Source: Leclercia sp. 29361 (lineage in GTDB: Bacteria; Pseudomonadota; Gammaproteobacteria; Enterobacterales; Enterobacteriaceae). Taken from it: 64,000 bases of DNA. Below, piece after piece: positions 50,900 through 60,638 of this stretch. The notes under the pieces were generated by a model, which was not told the origin of the DNA, did not search any database, and saw nothing but the letters and a program-made list of their open reading frames with translations. Location: contig NZ_CP049786.1 of assembly GCF_011290365.1 (NCBI RefSeq), positions 2,108,001 to 2,172,000 on the forward strand, written 5' to 3'. The position numbers and the translations under genes are program-made. How positions within the stretch are numbered: position 1 is the first letter of the stretch; every line of letters starts with the position of its first letter.

Positions 50900-52209
50900 T
50901 ACACACCTCGCGTCCACGGGAAGTTAAGCGCGGTTCGCGCCAGGGTTTCGATGGCGATGAGCATCACCGTCTCGTCGAAATCGAATTTTTCGTTGTGGTG
51001 TCCGGCGCTCAGGGTGGTGCCAAACACCATATAGGAGGCGAGGCCGCCGTTCTGCTGAACCCGGGCCATCATCAGGGTGGCATCTTCCGATCCGGCAGGG
51101 GCTTTTACTCTGTCGATGGCCTGCTCCACACCGGCCACCTGGGATGCCTGCTCGCGCAGATAGTTCACCCACGCCGGGGAGGGGGCGCTGGAGGTCGCTG
51201 CACCCATCAGACGCAGCTCGGTGCTGACGCCGTGCATCGCCGCCGCGCCGTCAATGACCGCTTTCGCGCGCTCGAACACATAGTTATTAATGGCTTCGCT
51301 CTCGCCGCGGGTCTCTACCTTTAGCAACGCAGTGGCGGGGACGACGTTACGCCCGCTCCCCGCCTGCATCACGCCGACGTTGACGCGGGACGCGCCTTCG
51401 CTGTGCGGGGCGATGCTGTGCAGGCCAATGGCGGCCTGGGCGGCGGCCAGCAGGGCATTGCGTCCCTCTTCGGGTTTGCCCCCGGCGTGCGCCGCTACAC
51501 CGGTGAAGCGCACGTCAAACTTGGTGGTGGCCATAAAGTTATCGCTGCCGCAGATCACGGTGCCCGCCGGTACGCCGGTGCCAATGTGGATGGCGGTGAA
51601 GTAGTCCACGCCGTCGAGTGCGCCCGCTGCAACCATGGCGCGTGCGCCGCGGGTGCCCTCTTCGGCAGGCTGGAAGATCAGTTTGATGGTGCCGTTCAGC
51701 TGCGCGCGGTACTGCATCAGCAGGTGCGCCAGCCCGAGTCCAATGGTGGTGTGGCCGTCGTGGGCGCAGGCATGCATCATGCCGCTGTTGCAGGAGGCAA
51801 AGCCTTCCCGGGCCGGAAGATGCTCATCCTGAGTGGATTCATCCAGATCCAGCGCGTCCATATCGACCCGAAACGCCAGCGTCGGCCCCGGTCGGCCGGT
51901 ATTGAGCGTGGCCACAATCCCGGTAAATCCGCCCTCAAAGGCGCTGAGCCATTTTTCCGGCGCACCCTGCTGACGGGCGCGGGCAAAGGCCTGGGCCAGG
52001 GTGGCCTCGTCGGGCAGGCCCATCCGGCTGTCAGCATCGACCACATCGCGGCCCATCGCCAGTTCGTAGCCCAGTTGATCCAGTACTTCTGCCACTTTTG
52101 CCGCGGTGCGGAACTCCACCCAGCCGGACTCGGCAAAGTGATGGAAGTCGCGTCGCCAGGCGGTGAGTTGCGGGAAGAGGGTTTGCAGGTCCTGCGCCAG
52201 TGTATGCAT
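50899..52209 (-). CDS. abgA: AbgA, p-aminobenzoyl-glutamate hydrolase subunit A
   Basis: The 436-residue M20-family amidohydrolase matches E. coli AbgA (436). The metal site motif reads HACAHDGHT, where E. coli and most relatives have HACGHDGHT, so a Gly beside the ligand His is Ala here. The general base is in [10 protein letters not shown]. It forms the hydrolase with AbgB. The ATG at 52209 matches E. coli. abgR is divergent. Confidence 0.96.
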   Translation of the reverse strand: MHTLAQDLQTLFPQLTAWRRDFHHFAESGWVEFRTAAKVAEVLDQLGYELAMGRDVVDADSRMGLPDEATLAQAFARARQQGAPEKWLSAFEGGFTGIVATLNTGRPGPTLAFRVDMDALDLDESTQDEHLPAREGFASCNSGMMHACAHDGHTTIGLGLAHLLMQYRAQLNGTIKLIFQPAEEGTRGARAMVAAGALDGVDYFTAIHIGTGVPAGTVICGSDNFMATTKFDVRFTGVAAHAGGKPEEGRNALLAAAQAAIGLHSIAPHSEGASRVNVGVMQAGSGRNVVPATALLKVETRGESEAINNYVFERAKAVIDGAAAMHGVSTELRLMGAATSSAPSPAWVNYLREQASQVAGVEQAIDRVKAPAGSEDATLMMARVQQNGGLASYMVFGTTLSAGHHNEKFDFDETVMLIAIETLARTALNFPWTRGV

Positions 52210-52234
52210 ATCGTTTCCTGTCATCATAAGAATA

Positions 52235-52250
52235 TGTGAACTGCTTCACA
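52235..52250. promoter_or_regulatory. CRP site between abgA and abgR
   Basis: TGTGA-ACTGCT-TCACA is a perfect match to the TGTGA-N6-TCACA pattern. It is only about 26 bases from the abgA start and 135 from abgR, so it fits activation of abgR or repression of abgA better than activation of abgA. The same bases can form a short hairpin in an abgA leader. Confidence 0.65.
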
Positions 52251-52384
52251 CTGTGATAGTTTTTACTTATCACTAACCGTTTATTCACAGATTTAACCGT
52301 TCGTGGCTTACCCTGGCACAATCAATTCCATTACAGTAGATGACAGTTTCTTTACTCTGATAAACAACGGTTATCGGTGCCGAC

Positions 52385-53293
52385 ATGACATTCCAGGTAA
52401 AATTTCATCAGCTGCGGGCCTTTGTGGAAGTGGCGCAGCAAGGGAGCATCCGTGGGGCGGGGCGGGCGTTGAATCTGTCGCAACCGGCGTTAACCAAATC
52501 CATTAAAGAGCTGGAAGAGGGCATCGCGGCGCAGCTGTTTATTCGCCGCAGCAAAGGGGTGACCTTAACCGAGTGCGGAGAGAGTTTTTACCAGCACGCC
52601 AGACTGATCCTCGAGGAGTTACGCAGCGCCCAGGACGATATTCGCCAGCGGCAGGGCCAGCAGGCCGGACAGATTAATATCGGGATGGGGGCCAGCATTG
52701 CCCGCCTGTTAATGCCCGGGGTCATTTCCCGCTTCCATCAGCAGCATCCGCAGGTCAAGGTGCGTATTATGGAAGGACAATTAGTTTCGATGATTAATGA
52801 ATTACGCCAGGGGGAACTTGATTTTACCATCAATACCTATTACCAGGGGCCGTATGATCATGAATTCACGTTCGAAAAATTGTTTGAGAAGCCTTTTGCG
52901 ATATTTTGTCGGGCAGGCCATCCGGCAATAGAAGCTGAATCTATTAGCGAATTACTTAAATATAGCTGGACGATGCCAACGCCGCGAGGCAGTTATTATA
53001 AGCAGCTGGAAGAGATGTTTTCCCACCGGGATCAGATCCCCCATATAGGCGTGGTCTGCGAAACGTTTTCGTCCTGTATTAGTCTGGTCGCGCAGAGCGA
53101 TTTTCTCAGCATTCTGCCGCAGGAGCTGGGCTGCGACCCGCTGCTGGCCAACAGGCTGGTGATGTTGCCGGTGAAAGAACCGTTACCGAAAGCGACCTAT
53201 TACCTTATTCAAAGAAGGGATTCCCGACAGACGCCGTTGACTACCGCATTAATCACACAATTCAGACGGCATGCCCGGCAGGTTATTTATTAG
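52385..53293 (+). CDS. abgR: AbgR, LysR-family regulator of abgABT
   Basis: The 302-residue LysR regulator has an N-terminal HTH (LRAFVEVAQQGSIRGAGRALNLSQPALTKSIKELE) and an effector domain. Length equals E. coli AbgR (302). It is divergent from abgA by 175 bases, the usual LysR layout, and should sense p-aminobenzoyl-glutamate or a related compound. Confidence 0.95.
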   Translation: MTFQVKFHQLRAFVEVAQQGSIRGAGRALNLSQPALTKSIKELEEGIAAQLFIRRSKGVTLTECGESFYQHARLILEELRSAQDDIRQRQGQQAGQINIGMGASIARLLMPGVISRFHQQHPQVKVRIMEGQLVSMINELRQGELDFTINTYYQGPYDHEFTFEKLFEKPFAIFCRAGHPAIEAESISELLKYSWTMPTPRGSYYKQLEEMFSHRDQIPHIGVVCETFSSCISLVAQSDFLSILPQELGCDPLLANRLVMLPVKEPLPKATYYLIQRRDSRQTPLTTALITQFRRHARQVIY

Positions 53294-53575
53294 ACAGTAT
53301 GAGGATAAAAAAATGGAGCCCATCGACATCCAATAGACTCCACAGTACACACAGCATTGCTCCACATGCATCTCTGCTTATTATTTCCATTGTGCAGATA
53401 CCTTCATGTATAACATCTTTTGGTGATAAATAAAGAAATTAAGTCCACGCGATCATAAAAATTTAATGTAAGTCATAAAGTTAATCATTAATAAAATTTC
53501 GTTTTAGTCCAGTTACATTAATTATTAAATTAACTGAACTGATTATTATTTTTTTAATAGTCAATCGACGCCGCA
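53294..53575. other. A+T-rich gap between abgR and smrA
   Basis: This region is strongly A+T-rich compared with its neighbours. A 44-codon frame from 53299 has no ribosome site or family likeness. I see no clear terminator for abgR. The smrA promoter begins at its right end. Confidence 0.5.
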
Positions 53576-53604
53576 TTGAGCCCCGAGAAAGGGGCAGGTA
53601 TAGT
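53576..53604 (+). promoter_or_regulatory. Sigma-70 promoter of smrA
   Basis: TTGAGC (53576-53581), a 17-base spacer and TATAGT (53599-53604) form a good sigma-70 promoter. It is 28 bases before the smrA ATG, which has AGGAGG in front. Confidence 0.7.
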
Positions 53605-53631
53605 ACCCTGTCAGCTAAGCAGGAGGATGCC

Positions 53632-54195
53632 ATGAACCCAGACGATAAATCGCTTTTTCTCAACGCGATGGAGGATGTCCAGCCTCTCAGGCGTTGTGCC
53701 GACGTTCACTGGCAACCCGCCCCGACAACGCGCATCCGTCAGCCCGTGGACACCAGCCAGCTGGATAACTTTCTCACCACCGGCTTTCTGGATGTTATTC
53801 CTCTGGCAGAGCCGCTTTCGTTTCAGCGGGAAGGGGTGCAGCTGGGGGTCATCGATAAGCTGCGCTCGGGCAAATACCCCCGTCAGGCGAGCCTCACCTT
53901 ATTGCGTCAGCCCGTTGAGCAGTGCCGCCAGCAGCTGTTTACCTTTATCCGCCAGGCGGAGCGCGACGGCTTACGCAATCTGATCATCATTCACGGTAAA
54001 GGACGCGACGATAAGTCTCACGCCAACATTGTGCGCAGCTATCTGGCGCGCTGGCTGACGGAGTTCGAGGCGGTGCAGGCCTATTGTGTGGCCCAGCCTC
54101 ACCACGGCGGCAGCGGGGCCTGTTATGTCGCGCTGCGCAAGTCCAGCGAGGCAAAACTCGAAACCCGCGAGCGACTGGCTAAACGCAGCCGCTAG
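53632..54195 (+). CDS. smrA: SmrA (YdaL), Smr-domain DNA endonuclease
   Basis: The 187-residue protein matches E. coli SmrA (187). A C-terminal Smr domain carries the HGKGRDDKSHANIVRSY motif and the end HHGGSGACYVAL. E. coli SmrA has DNA endonuclease activity in vitro, and the cellular role is unclear. The next gene starts three bases after its stop, so the two are probably cotranscribed. Confidence 0.95.
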   Translation: MNPDDKSLFLNAMEDVQPLRRCADVHWQPAPTTRIRQPVDTSQLDNFLTTGFLDVIPLAEPLSFQREGVQLGVIDKLRSGKYPRQASLTLLRQPVEQCRQQLFTFIRQAERDGLRNLIIIHGKGRDDKSHANIVRSYLARWLTEFEAVQAYCVAQPHHGGSGACYVALRKSSEAKLETRERLAKRSR

Positions 54196-54198
54196 ATC

Positions 54199-55155
54199 AT
54201 GGACAACACCGCATTATGCTACCGCCAGTTTGGTGAGCCTGAGTCAGTTTTGCAGCGGGAAACCGCGGTAAAAGCGCCGCTGCAGCCGGACATGCTCCGG
54301 GTGCAGATGCTGCTCTCTCCGGTCAACGCCTCGGATCTGATCCCCATCACCGGTGCTTACCGGCATCGCATTAGCTTGCCCGCCATCGCCGGATATGAAG
54401 GCGTAGGGCGGGTGATTGCCGCCCCCGTCGGTTTCACCCACCTGTTGGGCCAGCGGGTGCTTCCGCTACGGGGAGAAGGCACCTGGCAGCACTATGTCGA
54501 CTGCCCGGCGGCGCTGGCGATCCCGGTTCCGGATACTATTGATACTCTTCTGGCGGCGCGGGCGTTTATCAACCCTCTGGCGGCCTGGCTGATGCTCAAC
54601 CTCTGGCCTGTGCAGGGTAAACGGGTGCTGCTGACCGCCGCCGGATCGGACTGCGCCATTCTGCTGGGACAGTGGGCGCTCCGGCGTGGGGCGACGGAAG
54701 TGTACGGCATTCACCGCTCGGCAATTCATGCCGACAGGCTGCGGGGGATGGGGATCGTCCCGATAACGCAGCAGGAGAGCGACAGCGTGCGCGCCATCGC
54801 CGCCGCCAGCGATATTGTCTATGACGCCACGGGGGGCGAGCTGGCGCAGACCATCTTAAGTGCAATGCGTAACAGCGCGGCATTTATCTGCTACGGGTTG
54901 CTCTCCGGACAACCCTTTACGTTACAGCGTCACTTCCCGCCGATGCACTGGTTTCATATTCGCAACCACTTCGACGCGCTTAGCCCGCAGGCATGGCAGG
55001 CAGCGTTTATCGAAATCTGGCCGCTGCTGACCAGCAGCCACTACAGTGGCGCCCGGCTGCTGCCGTTCAGTGCCTGGCAGACGGCCCTGGCCGACTACCG
55101 GCAGACGGGGCGAGACCACAAGCCGCTGCTGGATTTTACCTGCGATACCCCTTAG
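54199..55155 (+). CDS. MDR-family oxidoreductase (quinone/enoyl reductase-like)
   Basis: The 318-residue medium-chain dehydrogenase/reductase has a GroES-like N-terminal domain ([18 protein letters not shown]) with the ETR/quinone reductase pattern, and a Rossmann domain ([18 protein letters not shown]). It lacks the zinc-binding Cys cluster of alcohol dehydrogenases. This is similar to 2-enoyl thioester reductases, but the substrate is unknown. It adjoins smrA by three bases and overlaps convergent tqsA by four at the 3' end. Confidence 0.88.
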   Translation: MDNTALCYRQFGEPESVLQRETAVKAPLQPDMLRVQMLLSPVNASDLIPITGAYRHRISLPAIAGYEGVGRVIAAPVGFTHLLGQRVLPLRGEGTWQHYVDCPAALAIPVPDTIDTLLAARAFINPLAAWLMLNLWPVQGKRVLLTAAGSDCAILLGQWALRRGATEVYGIHRSAIHADRLRGMGIVPITQQESDSVRAIAAASDIVYDATGGELAQTILSAMRNSAAFICYGLLSGQPFTLQRHFPPMHWFHIRNHFDALSPQAWQAAFIEIWPLLTSSHYSGARLLPFSAWQTALADYRQTGRDHKPLLDFTCDTP

Positions 55156-56189
55156 CTCGCATGGCTCATATCACTCAGCAGCAGCGCAATGCTTTTGCCG
55201 CCGGAGGTCTGCTCCAGCGCAATCTTGACGATAATGGTCAGGGGCACCGAGAGCAGCATGCCCACCGGCCCCAGCAGCCAGCCCCAGAAGATCAGCGACA
55301 AAAATACCACCAGCGTCGAGAGGCCCAGTCCGCGCCCCATTAACCGGGGCTCGAGAATGTTGCCGAAGATCAGGTTGATAAACAGATACCCCGCCAGCAG
55401 CACCAGCGCCGGGTAAAAGCCGCTGAACACCAGCACCTGCGCAATCGGTGGGATAGCCGCCAGCACCGATCCGATGTTCGGAATATAGTTCAGGGCAAAG
55501 GCCAGCAGCGCCCAGACGAAGGCGAACCGGACCTCCAGCACCGCCAACATTCCCCAGACCACCAGCCCGGTCACCAGGCTGATGGCGGTCTTTAACACCA
55601 GATAGTGCGAGACGCTGTCGAGGGCGCGCTGGATCGCAGCCATGCCTTCCACCGGGCGGGTCATCAGAGGCTGGAGCTTCGCCGGCAGCTGCGGCACCTC
55701 CAGCAGCATAAATACCACCGTCAGCAGCAGTAAAAAGATAGCGGTCATGGCGCTGGAAAGCTGCGACAGCAGGGCGGTCACCAGGGTCATGGCGGCATTG
55801 GGATCGATGTACTTCAGCAGCTCTTCCATCGATACCTCAATCCCGGCCCGCTGCAGCCAGGGTTCCAGATGCAGCAGCGGCACGGCCAGCGAGGAGCGGT
55901 AGTGCGGCAGGGTGCGCGCCAGCTCATTCAGCGAGGTGCCCAGATAGGCCACCAGCAACGCCATGAAGATCACGATAAGCAGGATCGGCAGGGTGATTGC
56001 CAGCACCCGGGGAAGACGCAGGCGCACCAGCCACCGCACCAGCGGATGCAGCACCACGGCGATAAACAGCGCCAGAATAAAGGGCACAATAATATCCGCC
56101 GCAACGCGGATCCCCGTCAGCACAATCACCAGCATGCCGAGCATGATGACTATTTTTAATCCGTTGAGAGTAATAATGTGTTTGGCCAT
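55152..56189 (-). CDS. tqsA: TqsA, AI-2 exporter family protein
   Basis: The 345-residue AI-2E family membrane protein has about seven membrane helices and long identity with E. coli TqsA/YdgG (344), including [24 protein letters not shown] and the [22 protein letters not shown] stretch. It affects export of autoinducer-2 and biofilm formation in E. coli. It lies between pntB and mdtJ there. Here other genes stand on the pntB side. GGAG precedes the ATG. Confidence 0.95.
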   Translation of the reverse strand: MAKHIITLNGLKIVIMLGMLVIVLTGIRVAADIIVPFILALFIAVVLHPLVRWLVRLRLPRVLAITLPILLIVIFMALLVAYLGTSLNELARTLPHYRSSLAVPLLHLEPWLQRAGIEVSMEELLKYIDPNAAMTLVTALLSQLSSAMTAIFLLLLTVVFMLLEVPQLPAKLQPLMTRPVEGMAAIQRALDSVSHYLVLKTAISLVTGLVVWGMLAVLEVRFAFVWALLAFALNYIPNIGSVLAAIPPIAQVLVFSGFYPALVLLAGYLFINLIFGNILEPRLMGRGLGLSTLVVFLSLIFWGWLLGPVGMLLSVPLTIIVKIALEQTSGGKSIALLLSDMSHAS

Positions 56190-56392
56190 GCTGGCTCCTG
56201 GTACCGTTCTTTTTATATATTCTAACGGCGCGGGGCGTTTAAAAAATTAACCAAACACAAACAGTAAGGGTAAAGAAATGAAAAGGCTTTGAGTAAAATC
56301 CTGGCTTGTGGTAAAAATCAGCTGTGTTTAACTACCGGAGACAATTTTCATCTGCACTGACGAGAAGCAACACCGCAGATAATTGTAATTTT

Positions 56393-56491
56393 ATGGACAA
56401 TCTGTTCAGGACGCATTTTTCAAACATCTCTGCTTTATCCTCCTCTTTTTGCCTGCTGTCTGGCGAGCAACACTGGCGCAACGCGCTGTAG
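56393..56491 (+). CDS. mdtU: Short upstream ORF of mdtJI (mdtU-like leader peptide)
   Basis: A 32-codon frame starting MDNLFRTHFSNISALSS and ending EQHWRNAL lies 115 bases before mdtJ. E. coli has a short leader ORF called mdtU at this place, which controls mdtJI in response to spermidine. Position and size match what I recall, but the peptide cannot be compared here. No strong ribosome site precedes it. The C-rich stretch after its stop would suit Rho loading. Confidence 0.55.
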   Translation: MDNLFRTHFSNISALSSSFCLLSGEQHWRNAL

Positions 56492-56606
56492 ATCCTCTCT
56501 CTGCCTGTGCTGGCGCTTTGCGCCCGGCTGAATCTTCATTCGTTTTTACCCGGCTGCCACCTTTGGCGAGCCGCGAAGGATTATATTCTCAAGCAGGAGA
56601 AAAAAT

Positions 56607-56969
56607 ATGTTTTACTGGATCCTCTTAGCCCTGGCTATCGTTGCTGAAATAACCGGCACACTTTCAATGAAATGGGCCACCATCAGCGGTGGTCACAGCG
56701 GCTATATTTTAATGCTGTCGATGATTGCGCTGTCCTATATTTTCTTGTCTTTTGCGGTTAAAAAAATCGCGCTGGGCGTGGCGTACGCATTATGGGAAGG
56801 GGTAGGTATTTTCTTAATCACCCTTTTTAGCGTTTTACTGTTTGATGAGTCGCTGTCGCTAATGAAAATGGCGGGTCTGACGACGCTGGTCGCTGGAATA
56901 ATATTCATTAAATCCGGCACCCGCAAACCGGCAAAACAGCGCAAGGAGGCGACCCATGCCACAGTTTGA
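56607..56969 (+). CDS. mdtJ: MdtJ, spermidine export SMR subunit
   Basis: The 120-residue small multidrug resistance protein has four membrane helices and the conserved Glu in [13 protein letters not shown] near residue 15. E. coli MdtJ is 121 residues. It forms a heteromer with MdtI to export spermidine. AGGAG precedes the ATG. It overlaps mdtI by 14 bases. A short leader ORF lies upstream. Confidence 0.96.
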   Translation: MFYWILLALAIVAEITGTLSMKWATISGGHSGYILMLSMIALSYIFLSFAVKKIALGVAYALWEGVGIFLITLFSVLLFDESLSLMKMAGLTTLVAGIIFIKSGTRKPAKQRKEATHATV

Positions 56970-57285
56970 GTGGGTTCATGGCGCCTGGCTGGCGCTGGCC
57001 ATCGTCCTGGAGATTGCCGCCAACGTGTTGCTGAAGTTTTCCGACGGTTTTCGCCGCAAAGTGTTCGGCCTGCTGTCGATTGCGGCGGTACTCGCCGCCT
57101 TCAGCGCCCTGTCGCAGGCGGTCAAAGGTATTGAGCTGTCGGTGGCCTATGCCCTGTGGGGCGGTTTCGGGATTGCGGCGACGCTGGCGGCGGGCTGGAT
57201 CCTGTTTGGGCAACGGCTGAATAAGAAGGGCTGGATTGGCCTGCTTCTGCTGCTCGCCGGGATGATCATGATAAAACTGGCCTGA
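56956..57285 (+). CDS. mdtI: MdtI, spermidine export SMR subunit
   Basis: The 109-residue small multidrug resistance protein has four membrane helices and the conserved Glu in [16 protein letters not shown] near residue 19. Length equals E. coli MdtI (109). It is translated with mdtJ through their overlap and its own AAGGAGG. In E. coli ydgD follows; here a c-di-GMP protein lies between. Confidence 0.96.
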   Translation: MPQFEWVHGAWLALAIVLEIAANVLLKFSDGFRRKVFGLLSIAAVLAAFSALSQAVKGIELSVAYALWGGFGIAATLAAGWILFGQRLNKKGWIGLLLLLAGMIMIKLA

Positions 57286-57370
57286 TACTCTCGCTGCCTG
57301 CCATTACAGGCAGCGAAATTCATGACCTGTATTACGCTTAGTCTGAGGGCATTAACATAATGAGGAATGA

Positions 57371-59533
57371 ATGCATACCCCTTTAAGCTGGCGTAAAATC
57401 CCTTCTGCAAAAACCTTGTTTGTCATGATTTTTATGGCAGGGCTCGGCTTAATCGTCTCGGTTGTGATCCTGCTCTACCTCTCGCTCAACCTTATCAGCA
57501 GTAAAGCCAATGAAATCGACGAACAGCGCACGGCCCTCTCCGTACAGGGTGCCGTTCAGACCTCTGTCAACCGGGTCTGGTCGCTGGTGATTGATAATGC
57601 CGTCTGGGATGACGCGGTGCGCGAAGCCTACCGCCCGGCGCTAGACGTGGACTGGCTCTATAACACCTGGGGCGCGGGCTACAAGGTGAATAACCTGTAT
57701 GACGGCACCTTTGTGCTCGACGAACGTTTCCGGGTGCTGTGGGGCTCATTCAGAAGCCAGCCTTTCACGGAAAAAAACCTCGACTTCTTTGGCGATGGCC
57801 TGATATCGCTGATCCAAATGCATACCAACGCCCTGAAATCGGATAAAAATATCTACGCCGGGATCACCCGCACCCGCGCGGGGATCGCCTTTGTCGGCGT
57901 CGGACTGATCCGCCCCACGATGGGTAGCCTGCAGGCAGGGGATAATACCCGCCGCTTTCTGGTCATCACCCGCCACATCAATCCGCAAATTTTGCGCGAT
58001 CTGGGGAACACCTTTCAGATCGACGATCTGACCTTTACCCCGGAGCAGATCACCGACGTGAGCGTGCCGCTGAAAAGCGCCTCGGGCGAGGTGCTGGGCT
58101 ATCTGTCGTGGACGCCGCGCCTGCCGGGGGCCGCCGCGGCGAAGGCCGCTTCGCTGGACATCACCCGGATCGTGCTGTTCACCGCGGCGCTGATTTTGCT
58201 GTTCATCCTCTTTAGCTGCGTGGGGCTGTATAAACTGGCGCGCGGTGAGAACCTGGCGCGAAAAGTGGCGCGTACCGACTGGCTCAGCCATTTACCTAAC
58301 CGCCGGGCGCTGATTGAAGAGCTGGAGCGGGTGAGCCTGCGCGGCGATACCGATCGCAAAAGCGTGGTCTTTATCGACCTCGACGGCTTTAAAGATGTGA
58401 ATGATATCTACGGTCATGAGGTCGGGGATGAGCTGATCGTGATCATCGCCGGGGCGTTACGCGACAACGTGCCGAAGGACGGTATGCTGGCCCGCATGGG
58501 CGGGGACGAGTTTGCCATGACCATCGGCGGAGAGAACGCCGAAGCGCTGGCCTCGGCCTTTGCGGGCTTTGTCCTCGATTATCTTCACAACGCGATCCGC
58601 GTCGGGGAGCGCACCATCCATATTGGCGCCAGTATCGGCATCGCCAGCGGCACCCTGGTGGAGTGCACCAGCTCGGAGCTGTTCCGTCGCGCCGATATCG
58701 CCATGTACCACTCCAAAATCACCGGCAAGGGGCGGGTGACGCACTATGATACGGAGCTGAACAGCGTCCGCGAGCGCCAGGTGGCGATTGAAGGCCAGAT
58801 CCGCAGCGGCCTTGAACGTGAAGAGTTTGATGTCTGGTATCAGCCGATCATCGATGCGCGCAGCCAGAAAATGGTGAGCGTGGAGGCGCTGGTGCGCTGG
58901 CCGCGGCGCCCGGAAGGGCCGCTGCCGCCGGACGTGTTTATCACCATCGCCGAGACCAGCGGACTGATTTACGCCCTGGGGCAGTTTGTCCTGCGCCGGG
59001 CCTGTCAGGATCTGGAGCCCTTCGCGGATTTAAAACTGTCGGTCAATATCTCACCCGCCCAGTTCCGCGACCCGGATTTTGAGGCCAAAGTGGCCGGCGC
59101 GCTGGAGTTCAGCCGCTTCCCGGCCACGCGCCTGCAGCTGGAAGTCACCGAAACCTACGTGCTGGAAAATCCCGAGCGGGCCCGCTCAGCCATCAGCAAC
59201 CTTAAAGCCCAGGGCATCGCCGTGGCGCTGGACGATTTTGGCACCGGCTACTCCAGCATCGGCTATCTCAGGCGCTTTAACTTCGACACCATTAAGATCG
59301 ACAAATCGCTGGCGGGGCTGGTGGATCGTGACGAGCAGGCCGCGGCGCTGGTCAGCGGCACGGTACGCATCGCCAGCGCTCTGGGGATGTCCGTGGTGGC
59401 CGAAGGGGTGGAGAACGAGAAGCAGATGAAACTGCTGCGGCTGGCGGGCTGCGATCAGTTGCAGGGCTTCTGGTACAGCCAGCCGATGCCAATAGAGGCG
59501 ATTAGGGCGCTACGCCAGCAGCGACAGTGTTAA
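57371..59533 (+). CDS. Membrane CHASE4-GGDEF-EAL cyclic-di-GMP protein
   Basis: The 720-residue protein has an N-terminal membrane helix (about 15-40), a periplasmic CHASE4-type sensor (about 50-260 with VWDDAV near 75), a second helix (about 275-295), a GGDEF domain (intact MGGDEFA near 377) and an EAL domain (intact VEALVRW near 507, with NISPAQFRD, DDFGTGYSS and IKIDKS). Both active sites look complete, so it may make and break c-di-GMP. No RxxD inhibitory site precedes GGDEF. GAGGA precedes the ATG. It lies between mdtI and ydgD. Confidence 0.92.
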   Translation: MHTPLSWRKIPSAKTLFVMIFMAGLGLIVSVVILLYLSLNLISSKANEIDEQRTALSVQGAVQTSVNRVWSLVIDNAVWDDAVREAYRPALDVDWLYNTWGAGYKVNNLYDGTFVLDERFRVLWGSFRSQPFTEKNLDFFGDGLISLIQMHTNALKSDKNIYAGITRTRAGIAFVGVGLIRPTMGSLQAGDNTRRFLVITRHINPQILRDLGNTFQIDDLTFTPEQITDVSVPLKSASGEVLGYLSWTPRLPGAAAAKAASLDITRIVLFTAALILLFILFSCVGLYKLARGENLARKVARTDWLSHLPNRRALIEELERVSLRGDTDRKSVVFIDLDGFKDVNDIYGHEVGDELIVIIAGALRDNVPKDGMLARMGGDEFAMTIGGENAEALASAFAGFVLDYLHNAIRVGERTIHIGASIGIASGTLVECTSSELFRRADIAMYHSKITGKGRVTHYDTELNSVRERQVAIEGQIRSGLEREEFDVWYQPIIDARSQKMVSVEALVRWPRRPEGPLPPDVFITIAETSGLIYALGQFVLRRACQDLEPFADLKLSVNISPAQFRDPDFEAKVAGALEFSRFPATRLQLEVTETYVLENPERARSAISNLKAQGIAVALDDFGTGYSSIGYLRRFNFDTIKIDKSLAGLVDRDEQAAALVSGTVRIASALGMSVVAEGVENEKQMKLLRLAGCDQLQGFWYSQPMPIEAIRALRQQRQC

Positions 59534-59534
59534 A

Positions 59535-60359
59535 TCACTGCTGGGCCAGCTCTTCCAGCTTGTCTCGAAAACCGGTAATCGACAGGGCGCGGTTATCGGC
59601 CCGCCAGCGATCTTTGGCCGCAGGGGCGGAACTTTGTACCCCGATAACCTGCCAGCCTTCGGCGGTTTGCAGCATCAGCGGCGAGCCGCTGTCGCCGGGC
59701 AGAGTATCGCACTGATGCGACAGCACGCCGGTTTGCGCCCAGCCGGTGACGATGCAGTCCTGATGGGTATAAAGCACGTCGAGATGATCTTCCGGGTAGC
59801 CCGCCTGATTTACCTTGCGGTCGGCCGCTTTCAGGGCGGCGGTCAGGGCGTCTTTGTCACCGGTAAACAGCGGCAGCGGGGTGATCCCCGACGGCGGATT
59901 ACGCAGCACCACCAGACCAAAATCCCACGAGGCGGCAGACGGCGGCACGATCCAGCCATCGCCGTCGGCTTTCAGCCGCCGTCCCAGTGATGACGGAACG
60001 CGTCCTTCAATGCCGTGGATCTCATAGCGCCAGCTGCCTTTTAGCGACACAAAGCGCAGGGCAACGGCGGTATCCGGTTTACCGTTCGGCGGCACCAGCA
60101 GACAGTGACCGGCGGTCAGCGCCAGCCGGGGAGTGATGAGGGTCGCGGTACACAGATTTCCGCTGGCGGTTTCCAGTTGGCCAATGGCATCCCACGGCGA
60201 GCTGGACGGATCGGCGACACGCGTACGGTCGTCATGACCAAAAAACAGCGTCTGTACCTCTTTTTTGACGTTCGCAGCGTCGTCGCTGCCATCGTCCGCA
60301 TGACTCAGCCCAGAAAAGAGAAAAAACGTTCCCAGTACAACCACAACAGATTTACGCAT
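59535..60359 (-). CDS. ydgD: YdgD, periplasmic trypsin-like serine protease
   Basis: The 274-residue protein has a Sec signal peptide ([16 protein letters not shown]) and the trypsin triad: His in LTAGHCLL near 98, Asp in SWDFGLVVL near 150, Ser in GDSGSPL near 225. Length matches E. coli YdgD (273). It is exported to the periplasm, substrate unknown. It is convergent with the c-di-GMP gene, two bases from its stop. It lies downstream of ydgU and asr. Confidence 0.94.
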   Translation of the reverse strand: MRKSVVVVLGTFFLFSGLSHADDGSDDAANVKKEVQTLFFGHDDRTRVADPSSSPWDAIGQLETASGNLCTATLITPRLALTAGHCLLVPPNGKPDTAVALRFVSLKGSWRYEIHGIEGRVPSSLGRRLKADGDGWIVPPSAASWDFGLVVLRNPPSGITPLPLFTGDKDALTAALKAADRKVNQAGYPEDHLDVLYTHQDCIVTGWAQTGVLSHQCDTLPGDSGSPLMLQTAEGWQVIGVQSSAPAAKDRWRADNRALSITGFRDKLEELAQQ

Positions 60360-60462
60360 ATCACACTCTGAAGGGGGATAATTATGATTATTAAATATGA
60401 ACCCTGGTTATTAACTATAGACGGGACAGCGCGAAAGTGGGAGTAAAATCAGCGTGCTACAT

Positions 60463-60546
60463 TCATGAAATATAAAACACACTGGCGACAAGTGCGCATA
60501 AAATAAGCGTGATAAGAATGAACTCAAACCGATAGCGCTGAAACAT
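60463..60546 (-). CDS. ydgU: YdgU, small one-helix membrane protein
   Basis: A 27-residue protein, MFQRYRFEFILITLILCAL followed by VASVFYIS, has one membrane helix and a perfect ribosome site GGAGGG before the ATG. Position and sequence match E. coli YdgU (YRFEFILI core), which is encoded just after asr. It lies beyond the asr terminator, so its expression may depend on readthrough or on a separate promoter. The function is unknown. Confidence 0.88.
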   Translation of the reverse strand: MFQRYRFEFILITLILCALVASVFYIS

Positions 60547-60562
60547 AACGCCCTCCGGATAG

Positions 60563-60597
60563 AAAAACGGCGCTGCAACCAGGGTGGTTCAGCGCCG
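60563..60597 (-). terminator. Intrinsic terminator of asr
   Basis: CGGCGCTG and CAGCGCCG pair with a further inner hairpin (AACCACCCTGGTT), followed on the reverse strand by five T and a C/T tail. It lies about 42 bases after the asr stop and just before ydgU. Confidence 0.88.
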
Positions 60598-60638
60598 GGG
60601 ACCAACGCACCCCTCAGGGCACGTTAAGGTAAGGCGGC

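Noticed and set aside
53299-53433. 44-codon frame after abgR
   Set aside because: It has no ribosome site, lies in A+T-rich non-coding DNA and shows no helix or motif.
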